Source: Gambelia wislizenii (lineage: Eukaryota; Chordata; Lepidosauria; Squamata; Crotaphytidae). From it: a DNA stretch of 64,000 nt. The position numbers were made by a program, and so were the translations under genes. Location: NCBI GenBank assembly GCA_030847615.1, contig JAUMIR010000001.1, positions 263,995,187 to 264,059,186 on the forward strand. Direction: 5' to 3'. Every line of letters begins with the position of its first letter. The stretch's first letter is position 1. Positions 42,661 to 53,880 of this stretch are shown here, in pieces. The notes beneath the pieces are model-generated. The model was given only the letters and a program-made list of their open reading frames with translations. It was not told the DNA's origin and did not search any database.

Positions 42661-45328
42661 TACACAGTAATATTATTTCTATTCCCGCTGCAATGAGACA
42701 TAGGCAGTCAACTGGTGGCAGTGGCAGTGGAATGCAGCCGCAGCTGCTGCAATATGACCCAGGCAACCAGGTGTGAGGTCTACTGGGCATTTTGGGGGGA
42801 GTTTTTTAGCGGTGTATGGTACACCAGGTCCAGCTACCTTTTAGAAATATCTGGAAGTTCTGATGTTGGGAGTGCTGTCCCACTGAAAAGCAGCATTGCT
42901 TGGTATGGTGGCAACCATTCCCTTATGCAGGCCCAAGCCCTGGCCACAGTGGCAGCACTAGGGGGGTGCAGAGAGTCCAAACCGCATCAGGTAACACCAT
43001 TGGGGGAGGGATGGCACCTTCCTTAGTGACGCCACAGCCTGACCAAGGCACTGAATTATGTACAGCTTTTTCATGGTCTTTTTTCTCCCCTTCCTGTCTC
43101 TTGAATTTTGCTTATGGTACCCAACCACCTCCTTTGTTCACCAGAATCAAACATATAAAGTGGGAGGTTTATTAACCTAAATATGCATCAAATTCCTTTT
43201 CAACAAGCACTTTTATTTGTGGCTTTAGTTCACATACAATTTTATAAACTACAAGCCAGATTTTATTGAAACTTTAATTAATATAATATGATGACTCCAC
43301 TGTTCTCGAGACAAATAGGAAAACAGTTTTTCATATTTGCACAGTGCTAAAATTTAACCACATGACTTATTTACTCAGTTAGGCCACTAATTCTCTTGAG
43401 CTGTGAAAGTCACAGGTCATAAATAGGGTTCATTTTTGTAAGCAATGTAATTAACTTTGGTTCTTATCTTTCCCTTCTTAAGTTGCTTTTTGTATTCCAA
43501 AGAAATGGGCAATACATTTTAAAAAACTGCTTATTTGAACAACACCCCAAAGAAGGAAGTGTGGATAGTTGTCAAATGATATTCTTGTAGATTATACTTT
43601 GTTTGTACTAACAGTGAAGTTGCTATCTAGGCATCCTTGCCCCATAAAGTGTGGGCCAAGTCTACATTCTACAAGTCTATAAACAATTACTTTGGTGTGA
43701 GCCCCAGGTGTAAAATCATGGGAGCAAAATGCCTTCCTGTCCAGACTTCAGAAACCCTGATGTGTAAAACAGCAGAGATAAGAATGAAAAAGAGCAGCGG
43801 AGAGAAGCACCTTCCAATGTGGTAAAGGAGAGGGGGGAAGCAAAAGCAGTGTCTCGGAGGGGCATCTCCCCAGCGAGCCGGTGTCTCCACCTTGGGCCAA
43901 TGGGGATGGCGGGAAGGGGAAGAGAGGCAGGGCATGGGTGGGCAGCCTCCACATCTGGGAGAGGGAGAGAGTACAGATTGGAGGGCTGGAAGGAGGCACC
44001 TTCTTGGTGAGGCTGTTGGAGAGTGTGTGTGAGAGAGAGGGAGGGAAGAGTTGCTCAGTGGCTTGTTGCTGCATGGGTAGGTGCTCCAGGCATAGCCAAG
44101 GAGGCAGGTTGAGGCTCCCTTTCTCACCCACCACTTGGCTTTTCTGCCTCTTCTGGCAGGGTTTCCCTGGTGCCTCCCTTGCTTTGCTCGTCAGTCAGGG
44201 CTCCCCATCCAACAGCCCGTCCCTCCTCCTCCTCCTCTCTTTTCTCTTTATCTTCCCCATTCCCCATTCTTGCAAATGCAGACATGCCTACTCTCCACTA
44301 CAAGTTGTACTTTTTCTCCTTCTACCCAGTTAGCGGGAGATTCGAATGTTGAAGTGGGTGATCAGAAAATTAGTGTTAAATTCTGGTCTGTGCATAGATT
44401 AGCATGGGGCTCCTATGCTTGTGGTGTCTCCAGGCAACTGCCCAGTGTGCCTATGTGTTAAGACAGCACTGGGTATTGCCAAGGCAATTAAAGTGGAACC
44501 ATAGTACTATAACTATGTACTGTGGAAGAGCCTATTGCTGAAGATCAAAGCTACAGGTAGATAATCTTACATCATCCAACAGAACCTTGAACATTTAGAT
44601 TTCTCATGAGAGATTGACTCTGTGTAAATTTGAGAACTGTGATTTGCATGCATCTAATGTGTACCCATTCCAGGGTTTAGAATAGATAGCTACTGGTCAG
44701 TCTGGCTGCGGTTTTCTGGGAGTTCTGATCCAAACTGTTTTCAAGCTTGGGTACATTCCACTTTCACTCTGCAATGCACTCCCCCATGCATGTGTATTCC
44801 CATTCATCAAACACAAATACAGTCTCACAATGCACATATCACTCTTGCCAAGAGTCTGACAGAGGGCCACCACTTCAGCACTGTTGCCTTCTGCTTTGCT
44901 ACATTTCAGCCCTTTTCTACAGCAGTGTGAGACCCATCTATTCTCAGACTTTACATGCTGACAGTTTGTTTAATATTTTTTTTAAAAAAATAAACTTCAG
45001 AGTAGTTAGGATGTTCATAAAACATTCAATAACATCTCAGAAGTGAAGCCACTTGTTTGTGTGGGTGCTTTTCAGAGCTCACAGCCAGAAGCAGCTCCTG
45101 AGGCTTCAGAATGTACAGTTTGTATTTTCTTTTCTTTTTTATTTTCCCCCTTTTTTTTAAAAAAAAAAAAAAAGGATTTGCTTTGCTTGGGCCAATTGTC
45201 AAAATCACATTTTTTCTACACCTGAATCTGTTCTCTTTTCTTTTTACACTCTTTGTGCCTAGTGCAAGTACCCTACATGATGGTCTCAAACTGGCTTTGA
45301 TTGCACAAAAGAGGAATAAAGAGATATT
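42661..45328. other. unassigned DNA with a GC-rich patch and repeat fragments
   Basis: 42,962-43,040 repeats 13,584-13,662. 43,790-44,190 is G-rich and gives overlapping frames on both strands that lack any domain. 44,465-44,530 is an end of the ACTGCCATGG MITE family (AATTAAAGTGGAACC, TACTATAACTATGTA). Poly-T and poly-A lie at 45,120-45,175. No gene is supported. Confidence 0.4.
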
Positions 45329-45902
45329 GGACTTTATCAGACACACTAAATATGATGTCATAATGACACCACAGAAACGTGAAAGGGTGCGCATACAACA
45401 TGACATCACCCTTTTGCATTTACATCCCTGTACTTTTTAATTGATAGCTGAAGCTGTCAATTGATACCCCATAGTGCTTTAGTGGTGGCATTGCCGCTGT
45501 GTGCAACCTCACACCATTGTACTTGCATGAATGCAATGAGAATGGCCGGTCCAATGCAAACACTTCTGGGTGAGACTGTGACATCCAGGTAAGTGACACA
45601 ATTTTTATGACCCTCCCCGGGTTACTTGAGACTTTTAAAATGTGTCCCTGTGCTTTTTAAAAACTTTTTCTGTCTTATTTTTATTTTTGCTTTTTAATTT
45701 CCCGCACAAGCGTCTTCTTGCAAGAATCTGTGGGATTTTGAATGAGGAAGTGAACGGAGCTTCATTTACTTCCTCTTTCACTGCTGAGAAGCCTTTGCTG
45801 CGAGACAAGGCAAGTATGGTGGGGAGCGTTCTTTTGCTGGCATATAAATTGATTTTTTAATGCCAGCAAAAGAACATTTAAAGGGGCTCATAGGATAAAG
45901 TC
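45329..45902 (+). mobile_element. family-B non-autonomous DNA element, 574 bp
   Basis: GGACTTTATCAGACAC at the left and TAGGATAAAGTC at the right. ACATCCAG|GTAAGT is at 45,586-45,594; the second motif has decayed to GCAAGT at 45,810. The terminal hairpin TTCTTTTGCTGGCAT / ATGCCAGCAAAAGAA is intact. Confidence 0.85.
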
Positions 45903-45999
45903 TACTCATGTAAGCCTGCCTAGATCCTGAGATCCTCAAGGGAGGCCCTTCTCTCAGTCCTGCCACCTTCCCAAGTTTAATTGGTGGGTACATGAGATA

Positions 46000-46368
46000 G
46001 GGCTTTCTTGGTGGCAGACTCTAAGCTCTGGAACTGTCTTCATAGGGCAGCTAGACTGTCTCCCTCCTTGGCTGTCCTTCAGCTGGCAAACAATGACTTT
46101 TTGATTTGGGTAGGTTTTTAGAACTGAAGGTTTTTAAGGAAAGGACTTTGAAGCAGGTGCTGTATTGTTTTGAATGGTACTCTTTTTAAACGCTTTCTAT
46201 CATTTTAAGTGTAAGTTTTGCATTGTTTTAATATTGTTAATAGTTTAAATCTATTGCAAGGTTGACTTTTTGTATGTCTTTAGCTATACTGTAATCATTT
46301 TAATTTGTAAGCCATTGTGAGTCCCACTCTTGGGGAAAAGTTGGGGTATAAATATAACAGCAACAACC
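46000..46368 (+). mobile_element. L2 LINE 3' end
   Basis: The first bases parallel the L2 C-terminal coding block (GACTCTAAGCTCTGGAACTG). The rest is the 3' untranslated part: TTTGTAAGCCATTGTGAGTC, GTTGGGGTATAAATATAACA, ending in a CAACAAC tail. Confidence 0.75.
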
Positions 46369-46488
46369 GTTATAATAGTTACTATTTAGGGATGTTTTAT
46401 ATTACATTATGACCCCCACAACAACAACAGTTGCAATAGTTATCATTTAGGGAAGTTTTATATTACACTATTACCGCCCCCATTCCTG
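46360..46488. repeat. two-copy tandem repeat, about 64 bp
   Basis: ATAGTTACTATTTAGGGATG / ATAGTTATCATTTAGGGAAG and TTTTATATTACATTATGACC / TTTTATATTACACTATTACC show two adjacent copies, each led by an ACAACAAC run from the L2 tail. Confidence 0.75.
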
Positions 46489-46494
46489 GACTTA

Positions 46495-47421
46495 CTGTGG
46501 AAATGTGAAAACGTGGCTAATAGCAAACCCTATTGAAATTAATAACTTCCGGCCCAAACATACTGTAGAGTCATGCTGGAGGACCTAAAGTTTGCTAGAA
46601 AGAACGCCTCTCTAAGCATTTTCTATGGGCTTGTCTATAAAATAAAATGTAGATTGACGCCCACTAACACCAATTTGCGGCAGCTTTCATTTGTCTCCAT
46701 GTGTTTTTTTCAAGCTTGCAGGCATGCAAAGCCATACACGTTTGATGTTCAAATGGGCATGCTTGTGAATCAAGATGGTGAGCACAAGTGAATTACTTTC
46801 ATTTTTATTGTCACCAGTTGCCACCACCAAACCGTATTTTAAAAAAAAGCAAATCCAAGGTGTGGAAGTGTGATCTTTTGCTTAAATAAACAGAAAAAAA
46901 ATGGGGGGAGGCTGTTTTGTTGCCTTAGCACCAAATCACTACAGTGAAAATCCAACATGGTGGTTCTGGGTGCTTGCCTTGCTGGCAAGCACCATCCCCT
47001 ATGCATGTCCAACCAATCAGCTTTCCACTTCTGCTCTTATCAGGAATGCACAGAAAAGCAAACTGGTTGTCCCATCGAGTGGAAATGCACATTTCCTTCA
47101 GAGTTTTTTTTACAAAAATACGTGAAAAGCTGCGAAAGCATTTCTCACAGAGTATTTTGAGGTTTTTGCCCCCCTTCAGAAAAAAATGATGTGGGATCCC
47201 ATTGGGACAAAAGGTATTCTCCTCAAATTCTGTGAGGAGTATTTTCACTGTATAGACAAGCCCTGAGTCCTCCAGTATGATCCTATGATCAACTTCCAGC
47301 AGAAGCATACTACAGAATAATGCTGGAGGAACTAGGAAATGCCTAGAAAGAACACATTTTTCCAGAAGTGGGTAAGTGAAACCACGGATACCAGTCCCAC
47401 AGATATGGGGGTCTTACTGTA
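46495..47421. mobile_element. Tigger-like element split by a family-A element
   Basis: CGCCTCTCTAAGCATTTTCT on the left and GAGTCCTCCAGTATGATCC on the right join to match the continuous stretch in 38,975-39,201. The right end is GGGGGTCTTACTGTA; the left end is degenerate. The left and right flanks share TGCTGGAGGA and CTAGAAAGAAC in direct orientation. Confidence 0.6.
46627..47263 (+). mobile_element. family-A element, 637 bp, best-preserved copy
   Basis: GGGCTTGTCTATA and TATAGACAAGCCC are exact inverted ends. The interior runs GACGCCCACTAACACC, GGGCATGCTTGTGAATCAAG, GCTTGCCTTGCTGGCAAGC, CCAACCAATCAGCTTTCCAC, AATGCACATTTCC and AAATTCTGTGAGGAGTATTT. There is no protein-coding frame of note. 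Confidence 0.88.
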
Positions 47422-48295
47422 CAACCCCATGGCTTGTAGTATTCTGATGGATTTTTCCTCTCAAAAGTAACTAAAATACCTACCAGTTACTAGAAAAGTC
47501 ATATATACTCTAGTTACTAGAAAAGCATTATAGTTATATTTGAATAAGAAAGCAAAGAGTTACTTTTTAAAAAAGTAGTTGTAACATTAACTGCCTACTT
47601 CTGAGGAAAGGTAAGAAGTATAATTATAAACTAAGATTATAAACTAATTCCTTTAAAGTAGCTTTCCAAGCTCAGAATTTGGCACTAACATCTTTTACTA
47701 AATGTGCTTTTACTAGAGTGTGTCCATAGAAATACAACTTTGGTTGCCTCTTTTATGTGTGCCCAATGGCTATATTAGAGAACTGAAAGAGTGTTCTCTG
47801 TTGTAGTGAAGGTCAACACACACACACAGCTACAGTTATCTTGCATTTGGGCAAAAAGCCCATTTTTAAACAACAGTGATTTTGTGTGCTGCCCAGGCTC
47901 GTGACACCAGAGTCAATGTGTGGTTCTTGAAAGTGTCATGCATAGATCTCTTAAATGGGAGCAAGACCACAGTTGGATTTGTTAGAGTGCCTTTTGTAGC
48001 ATTTTCCTTCTCGTTGTGGTTCAATAAAGAAGTGACAGAGTGTACTTTCAGCTCAGCCAGCCTGGTAAGAATATACAGTAGTTACAATTATGAATGGGTG
48101 GGCTTCCTTAGACTCATTTCAAATTAAGATCAAAGCAAGTGGAAAATGCTTGGGGTGAGGGTGTTGTAATAGGGATTCCTGATGTTCTCTGGCTTCCACA
48201 AAGAAGAGACACTGCTTCTTAGGAAGTTTGTTTTAATACGAAGAGCAACAGGAGGCCTAGTATTTCTAACTATAACCAGCCACCTTAATTGTACA
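47422..48295. other. unique-looking DNA
   Basis: No gene is supported. An open segment bounded by splice-like signals (47,897-48,064) is discussed in the findings. An ACACACAC run lies near 47,816. Confidence 0.4.
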
Positions 48296-49151
48296 TACAA
48301 TCATCCCTTCACATTTGCAGGGGTTAGGGGCACAGGACCCCTGCATAAGTGAAAAAAATTCAAATACTTACAGTACAGTGGAGGTGGGGGTGGAGCTCCC
48401 CAGAAGAGCTCCTCAGGCTTGGGAAGCAAGCGGCTGGAGGCAGGGTAGTACAAAGAACATGGGTCTGGCAAGCAGGTCCCTCAGCCACTTACCTGCTTCT
48501 GGAAGCCCCAACATGCTGTGCTAAGTGCTCGGGGAAGGCAGAGAGGAGAAATCTCCTTTACAAAGAGTCTCCAAACTCCACAAAGAATCAGGCTTCAGGG
48601 CTTGAGGTTTCTGCTGCCCTGCAGTCTTCCAGTGTGTGCTGAGTGCTAGGGGAAGGCAGAGAGGAGAAATCTCCTTTCCAGAGTCTCCAAACCCCATGAA
48701 GAAGTAGGCTTCAGGGGCTCTTCCCAACGGAGATTTCTGCTGCTCTGCATGCCAGCAGCTTGCAACAGAAGGAATGTGTTGGGGAGGTCTTTCAGCCAGG
48801 AAAGGTTTTGTGAGTGAAGCTGGGGGGGACCTTGGTTGCATGTACAAAACTGAAATGAGTGGCTGGAGGCTTTGGCAGGGCAGGAGAAATTTGGAAGAAA
48901 GAGGAAACTGAGGAATGTGTTGGGCAGATCTTTCAACCAGGAAAGGTCTTACAAATGAAGCTGGGGGATCCTGGTTGCATGGGAAGAAACCAAAGTGAGT
49001 GTCTGGAGGCTTTAGCTGGACAGGAAATAGTGGGGCAAAGAAGGAACAGAAGGAGCAGAGTGAGGAGGTTGGGCTACTTAAGCAGCAGCTACAAACTCCT
49101 GAATAATCAATCCGCGAAAGTGAAACCCGTGAATGTGGTGGGACAACTGTA
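48296..49151 (+). mobile_element. Tigger-like element, 856 bp, with internal duplications
   Basis: TACAATCATCCCTTCACATT at the left and GTGAATGTGGTGGGACAACTGTA-type sequence at the right are inverted ends with TA edges. The sub-terminal GGGGTTAGGGGCACAGGACC is the family signature shared with 29,817. The centre is two tandem duplications. A 265-residue minus-strand frame across it is a by-product of duplicated non-coding DNA. Confidence 0.8.
48520..49050. repeat. two adjacent tandem duplications (units about 119 and 141 bp)
   Basis: GGGGAAGGCAGAGAGGAGAA begins units at about 48,532 and 48,650. GGAATGTGTTGGG(G/C)AG(G/A)TCTTTCA begins units at 48,771 and 48,912. Copies differ by several percent. 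Confidence 0.8.
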
Positions 49152-49535
49152 CCCTCCAAGTGTCCCAGTTGTGACAGGGACAGTCCTGATGAATCCTCTC
49201 TCATCCCACTTTTCCAGCTGCTTTTCAAATGTCCCAGTTTCTCTCCCTTCCTCCCACTTTCTCTTTTTGTCCTCCAGTTGCTGCAAAAGTCAAAAGTCAC
49301 ATCTAGTTCAAAAGTCAATTAATTTAGCCAGGGGACCAGAGCAGAGGAGGGGGAAGGATCTTGCCCCACTGGGAACAGTAGGCCCAGGGAAAAGCAGACT
49401 GCTGCAACCTCTCCTAGTTTGTGTGTTCTTCCTCATAAATAACTTTAGCCATTTTGACCACACACTGATGTTGCTTGGCCACACGTATCCAAGTTGCCAT
49501 TTGTGGAATTTTGGAGGACTTTACCCGACTTTATA
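49152..49535 (+). repeat. interspersed repeat shared with 41,398-41,722
   Basis: See 41,398. It lies between two Tigger-like elements. Confidence 0.65.
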
Positions 49536-49634
49536 TGTTTGAAACATTGGATGATCTGATAGTAAACAGCAGTGAACAAAAGGAGGTTGTTCTTGCCACA
49601 CCTCCTCTGGGATGCAGACAACCCTTCCTGCAAA

Positions 49635-50587
49635 TACAGTTGCCCCTCCACATTCGCAGCTTTCACACTTGCGGTTTTGAACATTCGTGGTTTAGCCCTG
49701 AACCCCTTCGGGAAGGCTGGCGAGAGGCGGGGCAACCTCCTGCCTGTGCCTTCCCCGGCCTTCCAAAGGGAGCTCCGGGGCTTCAAAGCCCTGGAGTCCA
49801 CTCAGGAAGGCCAGGAGGGCGGGGTGGGCAGCCTCTCTCCCTCCCACCTGCTGTCTTCCCCGGCTTTCCTAAGCGGGCTCTGGGGCTTCAAAGCCCCGGA
49901 GTCCGCTCAGGAAGGCTGGTGAGAGGCAAGACAGCCTCCTGCCTGCCCGCCCGCCCACTGCCTTCCCCTGCCTTCCTAACTGGACTCTGTGGCTTCAAAG
50001 CCCTGGAGTCTGCTCAGGAAGGCTGGGGAGAGGCAAGGCAGACTCCTGCCTGCCCGCCCGCTGCCTTCCCCGGCCTTCCTAAGTGGGCTCCGGGGCTTCA
50101 AAGCCCCGGAGTCTGCTCAGGAAGACCGGGGAAAGGCAAGGCAGCCCCCTGCCTGCCCGCCTGCTGCCTTCCCCAGCCTTCCTAAGCAGGCTCCAGGGCT
50201 TCAAAGCCCCGGAGTCTGCTCAGGAAGGCTGCGGGGAGGTAGGACAGCTTGCTACCCGCCCGCCCACCCGCTGCCTTCCCTGGCCTTCCTAGGTGAGCTC
50301 TGGGGCTTCAAAGCCCCGGAGTCCGCTTCAGGAAGGCCGGGAAGAGGCAAGGCAACCTCCCACCTGCCCGCTGCCTTCCCCAGCCTTCCTAAGGGGGCTC
50401 CGAGGCTTCTAAGGCCCGGATCCCCCTCAGGAAGGCCATGGAGAGGCCGGCCAGGCTGGCCAGACACCCTCCTGCCACCTCCCTCCCTCTGGGCGGGGTC
50501 ACGGGAACAGCATTTTTATTCACGGTTTTTCCATATTCACGGGGGTCTCAAGACCCTAACCCCCGTGAATATGGAGGGACTACTGTA
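49635..50587 (+). mobile_element. Tigger-like element, 953 bp, carrying a minisatellite
   Basis: TACAGTTGCCCCTCCACATT and ATATGGAGGGACTACTGTA are the ends, TA-bounded. Sub-terminal CATTCGCAGCTTTCAC and ATTCACGGTTTTTCC match the short copies. The interior is a GC-rich tandem array. Long plus-strand frames across this region (236 and 315 residues) follow the array and are not genes. Confidence 0.85.
49770..50440. repeat. minisatellite, about 105-bp unit, seven copies
   Basis: GGCTTCAAAGCC recurs at about 49,779, 49,884, 49,991, 50,094, 50,197, 50,304 and (diverged) 50,403, a spacing of 100-107. Each unit has CTTCCTAAG, the core, GGAGTC(C/T)GCTCAGGAAGGC and C-rich CCTGCCCGCC blocks. Confidence 0.92.
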
Positions 50588-50900
50588 TGAACTCTTCTCC
50601 TTGTATTCTTGCTTGCGCGTTACCAGAGGTAAAGAAAAGGCTTTCATCACCCAATGGCAAATGCATCTGTATACCCAGCAGCTGGTGGCCCATCTGGTGG
50701 ATCCTGTGGTGCCAGTAGAGGTCTCTGCATCCCTCTCCCTGCCCTTGCTCTGCCCAGTGCCTGGGACACAAGGCAAAGCAGTTTTCCCAAGGGCATCTGA
50801 TGCTATTAGGTGCCTTGGGAAAATTATATTGCACAGTGTTCTGGGAAGAGCAAAAGAGCAAGAGAAAGTGGAAGAGGAAAGGAGGAAGGACAGAAGACAA

Positions 50901-51496
50901 ACGTGTTGTCTAAATGGAGAAGATGACCTGTCCTAATGGCAATCCACATTGTTTTGCCATATTGTGAAAGAGGGCAGCCGAAACCAGCAAAAACTCCATA
51001 GGAAAAGCCTTCATGGCTTTTCCCGGAGTTTTTAAAAAACAGCAAGGGGAATCTGCATTCTGGATCATTGGGACAATTGATTCGATAGAATTGCTTTCCC
51101 ATATGAGAGGAAGCGCAAACTTGATTGGCTGGAAGAGCACAGGGAGGCGGGGCTTGCTAACAGCAAGCACTCACTGCTGGCATGTTGGATTTTTGCCTTA
51201 GCAAGCAATTGCTAAGGCAATAAAATGGGGTTTTGTTTTATCTGTTTTTTTTTCTCTTTTTTGGTAAAAGTGAAATATTGCTTATGCCCACTGTGGGAAT
51301 AGGGTTTTTTAAAAAAAAAAAAAGTTCAGGGGCAGCAGATTTTAAAAGTGACTAATTCACTCCTGACCACTGTCTTGGCTAGAGGGCATGCAAAGTTTAT
51401 GGAGGCTGTAAAACCATTAAGACAAATCAAAGCTGCTGTGACCTGCTATTACTGTGGAGCAATATCTGTTTCTTTTGGCCTTGTGTAGACAACCCC
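50901..51496 (-). mobile_element. family-A element, minus strand
   Basis: GTGTTGTCTAAATGG and CTTGTGTAGACAACCCC are degenerate ends. The complemented core CTTGATTGGCTGGAAGAGC, GGCTTGCTAACAGCAAGC and TTGGATTTTTGCCTTAGC matches 46,627. Confidence 0.72.
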
Positions 51497-52291
51497 AAAG
51501 AGACCCTGCCTTCCCTGTCCCTAAGTTGGTCGTAACACCCCAGCAGCACCAGCATCTCACAGTGGCACAGGGGCCACCTGTGTGAGTAGAGTAGAAGCAG
51601 GTCTTCTCTAGCTTTGATTTAAAATCTGAGCCAGAAAAGAATGTGTGGGACCAAATGCTCACCTTAAGATGTGTATTGCACACCATGAGGTCATGAAGCT
51701 TTACAGTATCTCTGATTCAAATGTGCTGACTCATACATTTGCTGGTATATTTTAAAGGATGCAAAATTAAAAAAAAAACCCATGGAGCAGTTTCTTCTTG
51801 CATTTTTGAAATCTAAAAGGTGACTTAGGGTGCAATCCTGTACATGTTTGAGAGAACGTTTCACTAAATTCACTTGGACCTACTTCTGAGAAGACATGCA
51901 TACTGATTTACCCATAGAAAACCCAACTAACCATAATAATAGATAGAAAGAATCCTCCTGCTTTGGTTATGGTGCTAAATGGTACCTGAAATATGAAGGT
52001 AAAACAGCACCAGGGGTATGAAAAACTCTCAGTCTGAAATCCAGTGTACCAGTGGATGAGTGAAAGACCCTGTCAGCATAGTTATGCAGGTTGGCAAGTC
52101 TTGGGCCCACAGAGGGAGAAGGATGGCATCCAGCTGGTCATGGTGCAGTGGGCAGCTGGAGCGGTGCCCAGGTACCTGATTGGTATGTAAGATGGCACTT
52201 GTGCTGCCTGGCTTCTGCCACCACAAGAGTGAGCAGCAAGAACTACTTTTACAAGGAGGTGTCAGATGTCTTCTTGCCCAAGCCTAGAAAA

Positions 52292-52293
<2 letters not shown>
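51497..52293. other. unique-looking DNA with a short repeat relic
   Basis: 51,829-51,905 (GGGTGCAATCCTGTACATG ... ACTTCTGAGAAGACATGCAT) resembles a common short reptile repeat, from memory. No gene. Confidence 0.4.

Positions 52294-52332
<39 letters not shown>
52294..52332. repeat. (AT)n microsatellite
   Basis: About nineteen uninterrupted AT units. Confidence 0.97.
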
Positions 52333-52336
<4 letters not shown>

Positions 52337-52864
52337 CAAACTTACTGTCCATGGAGGTTGCACATGCATAGTACCACCACTGGATTTATTCCTAGGTTTT
52401 AATTTTCCTGCATTTTTTTTCCAAATTCCACCAACATTCAGAGTATGCCTTGTTTGTAGCAGATTACAAAACTTCTTTTTTTTCTTCCTGGATGAACAGC
52501 CTCCTCCACCATTTGTAACATGGCAGCAATTTCTCCACATTGGCCAGGGTGCGGGCGGGGGAGACAGACTGTTTCGGCCTAGGAGAGCTTTCTTTAAAAC
52601 AGGACGTAACCAGGAAATGCATCTCTGATTTACCCCTGATTAGAAAAAGACTACTCCTGGGCCAAAAAAAAATATTGTGAAGTTGTCCCTCACAGGCTCT
52701 AGAAGGAATGGGAAGCAATTTTATCCAAAGCAAATTAAAATAGAGACTACTGGGTCTCAACAGTAGCATTGTTGGCCACATGCAGCCTGCACACCACACT
52801 TTCCACACCCTTGATGTAGATTGTCCTGAGCTACATTAATAACTGACCTGACCAATTGTAAGGC
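52333..52864. other. no recognisable feature
   Basis: Unique-looking sequence. Confidence 0.4.
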
Positions 52865-53880
52865 AATTGGTTGACTGACAGAACCCAAAGGGTAGTCACC
52901 AATGGTTCCTCTTCATCCTGGAGAGAAGTGACCAGTGGGGTGCCACAGGGTACTGTTCTAGGCCCAGTGCTATCCAACAATGCCTTGGATGAGGGAATAG
53001 AGGGTATGTTCATCAAGTTTGCAGATGACACCAAGTTAGGAGAGGTAGCTAATACCCCAGAGGACAGGATCAGAATTCAAAATTACCTCAACAGATTAGG
53101 AAGCTGGGCCAAAACTAACAAAATGAATTTCAACAGGGAGAAATGTAGGATACTACACTCGGGAACTAAAAATGAAATGCACAGATACAGGATTGGTGAC
53201 ACTTGGCTTGACAGCAGTACATGGGAAAGGGATCTAGGAGCCGTAGTGAGTCACAAGCTGAACATGAGTCATCAGTGTGATGCAGCAGCTAAAAAAGCCA
53301 ATGTGATTCTAGGCTGCATTATTAGGAGTATAGTGTCTCGATCAAGGGAAGTAATAGTGCCACTCTATTCTGCTTTGGTCAGACCTCACCTGGAATACTG
53401 TGTCCAGTTCTGGGCACCACAATTCAGGAAGGATATTGAGAAGCTGGAACATGTCCAGAGGAGGGCGACCAGGATGGTGGGAGGTCTGGAAGCCATGCCG
53501 TATGAGGAGCTGGGCATGTTTAGTCTGGAGAAGAGAAGGTTTATAGGGGACATGATAGCCATGTTTAAATATTTGAAGGGATGTCATACTGAGGATGGAG
53601 CAAGCTTGTTTTCTGCTGCTCTAGAGACGAGGACGCAGAGCAATGGGTTCAAACTACAGGAAAAAGAGATTCCACCTAAACATTAGGAAGAACTTCCTGA
53701 GGGTAAGAGCTGTTTGGAAGTGGAATACACTACCTCATAGTGTGGTGGAGTCTCCATCTTTGGAGGTTTTTAAGCAGAGGCTGGATGGCCATCTGTCGGG
53801 AATGATTTGATTGTGTGTTCCTGCATGGCAGGGGGTTGGACTAGATGGCCCTTGTGGTCTCTTCCAACTCTATGATTCTA
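52865..53880 (+). pseudogene. CR1 LINE, truncated ORF2 remnant
   Basis: It starts in the reverse transcriptase at LTDRTQRVV and keeps SGVPQGTVLGPVLS, the catalytic FADDTKLGE and the C-terminal FWAPQFRKDIEKL and [10 protein letters not shown]. The frame is open for 271 residues (52,871-53,686) but has lost residues between VLGPVLS and LDEG (the usual NIFINDL segment). It shifts near 53,665, where one extra A precedes the KRFHLN-type block. The tail is TTCCAACTCTATGATTCTA. The endonuclease is missing. It is less decayed than the 32.9-kb copy within the shared part. Confidence 0.93.

Noticed and set aside
43687..44461. Overlapping frames of 60-150 residues on both strands in a G-rich patch
   Set aside because: No domain and no preferred strand; consistent with stop-poor GC-rich DNA.
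47422..48295. Retrocopy of a host mRNA
   Set aside because: No poly-A tail plus target duplication and no recognisable protein similarity.
48521..49318. 265-residue minus-strand open frame
   Set aside because: It lies in a Tigger-like element, repeats in step with two tandem duplications, and has low-complexity serine/leucine/proline content with no domain.
49770..50440. CRISPR-like array
   Set aside because: The units are contiguous 105-bp tandem repeats without unique spacers, in a vertebrate genome.
49475..50936. 236- and 315-residue plus-strand frames
   Set aside because: They follow the 105-bp minisatellite; similar frames appear in other phases and the protein is a repeat of GC-rich units.
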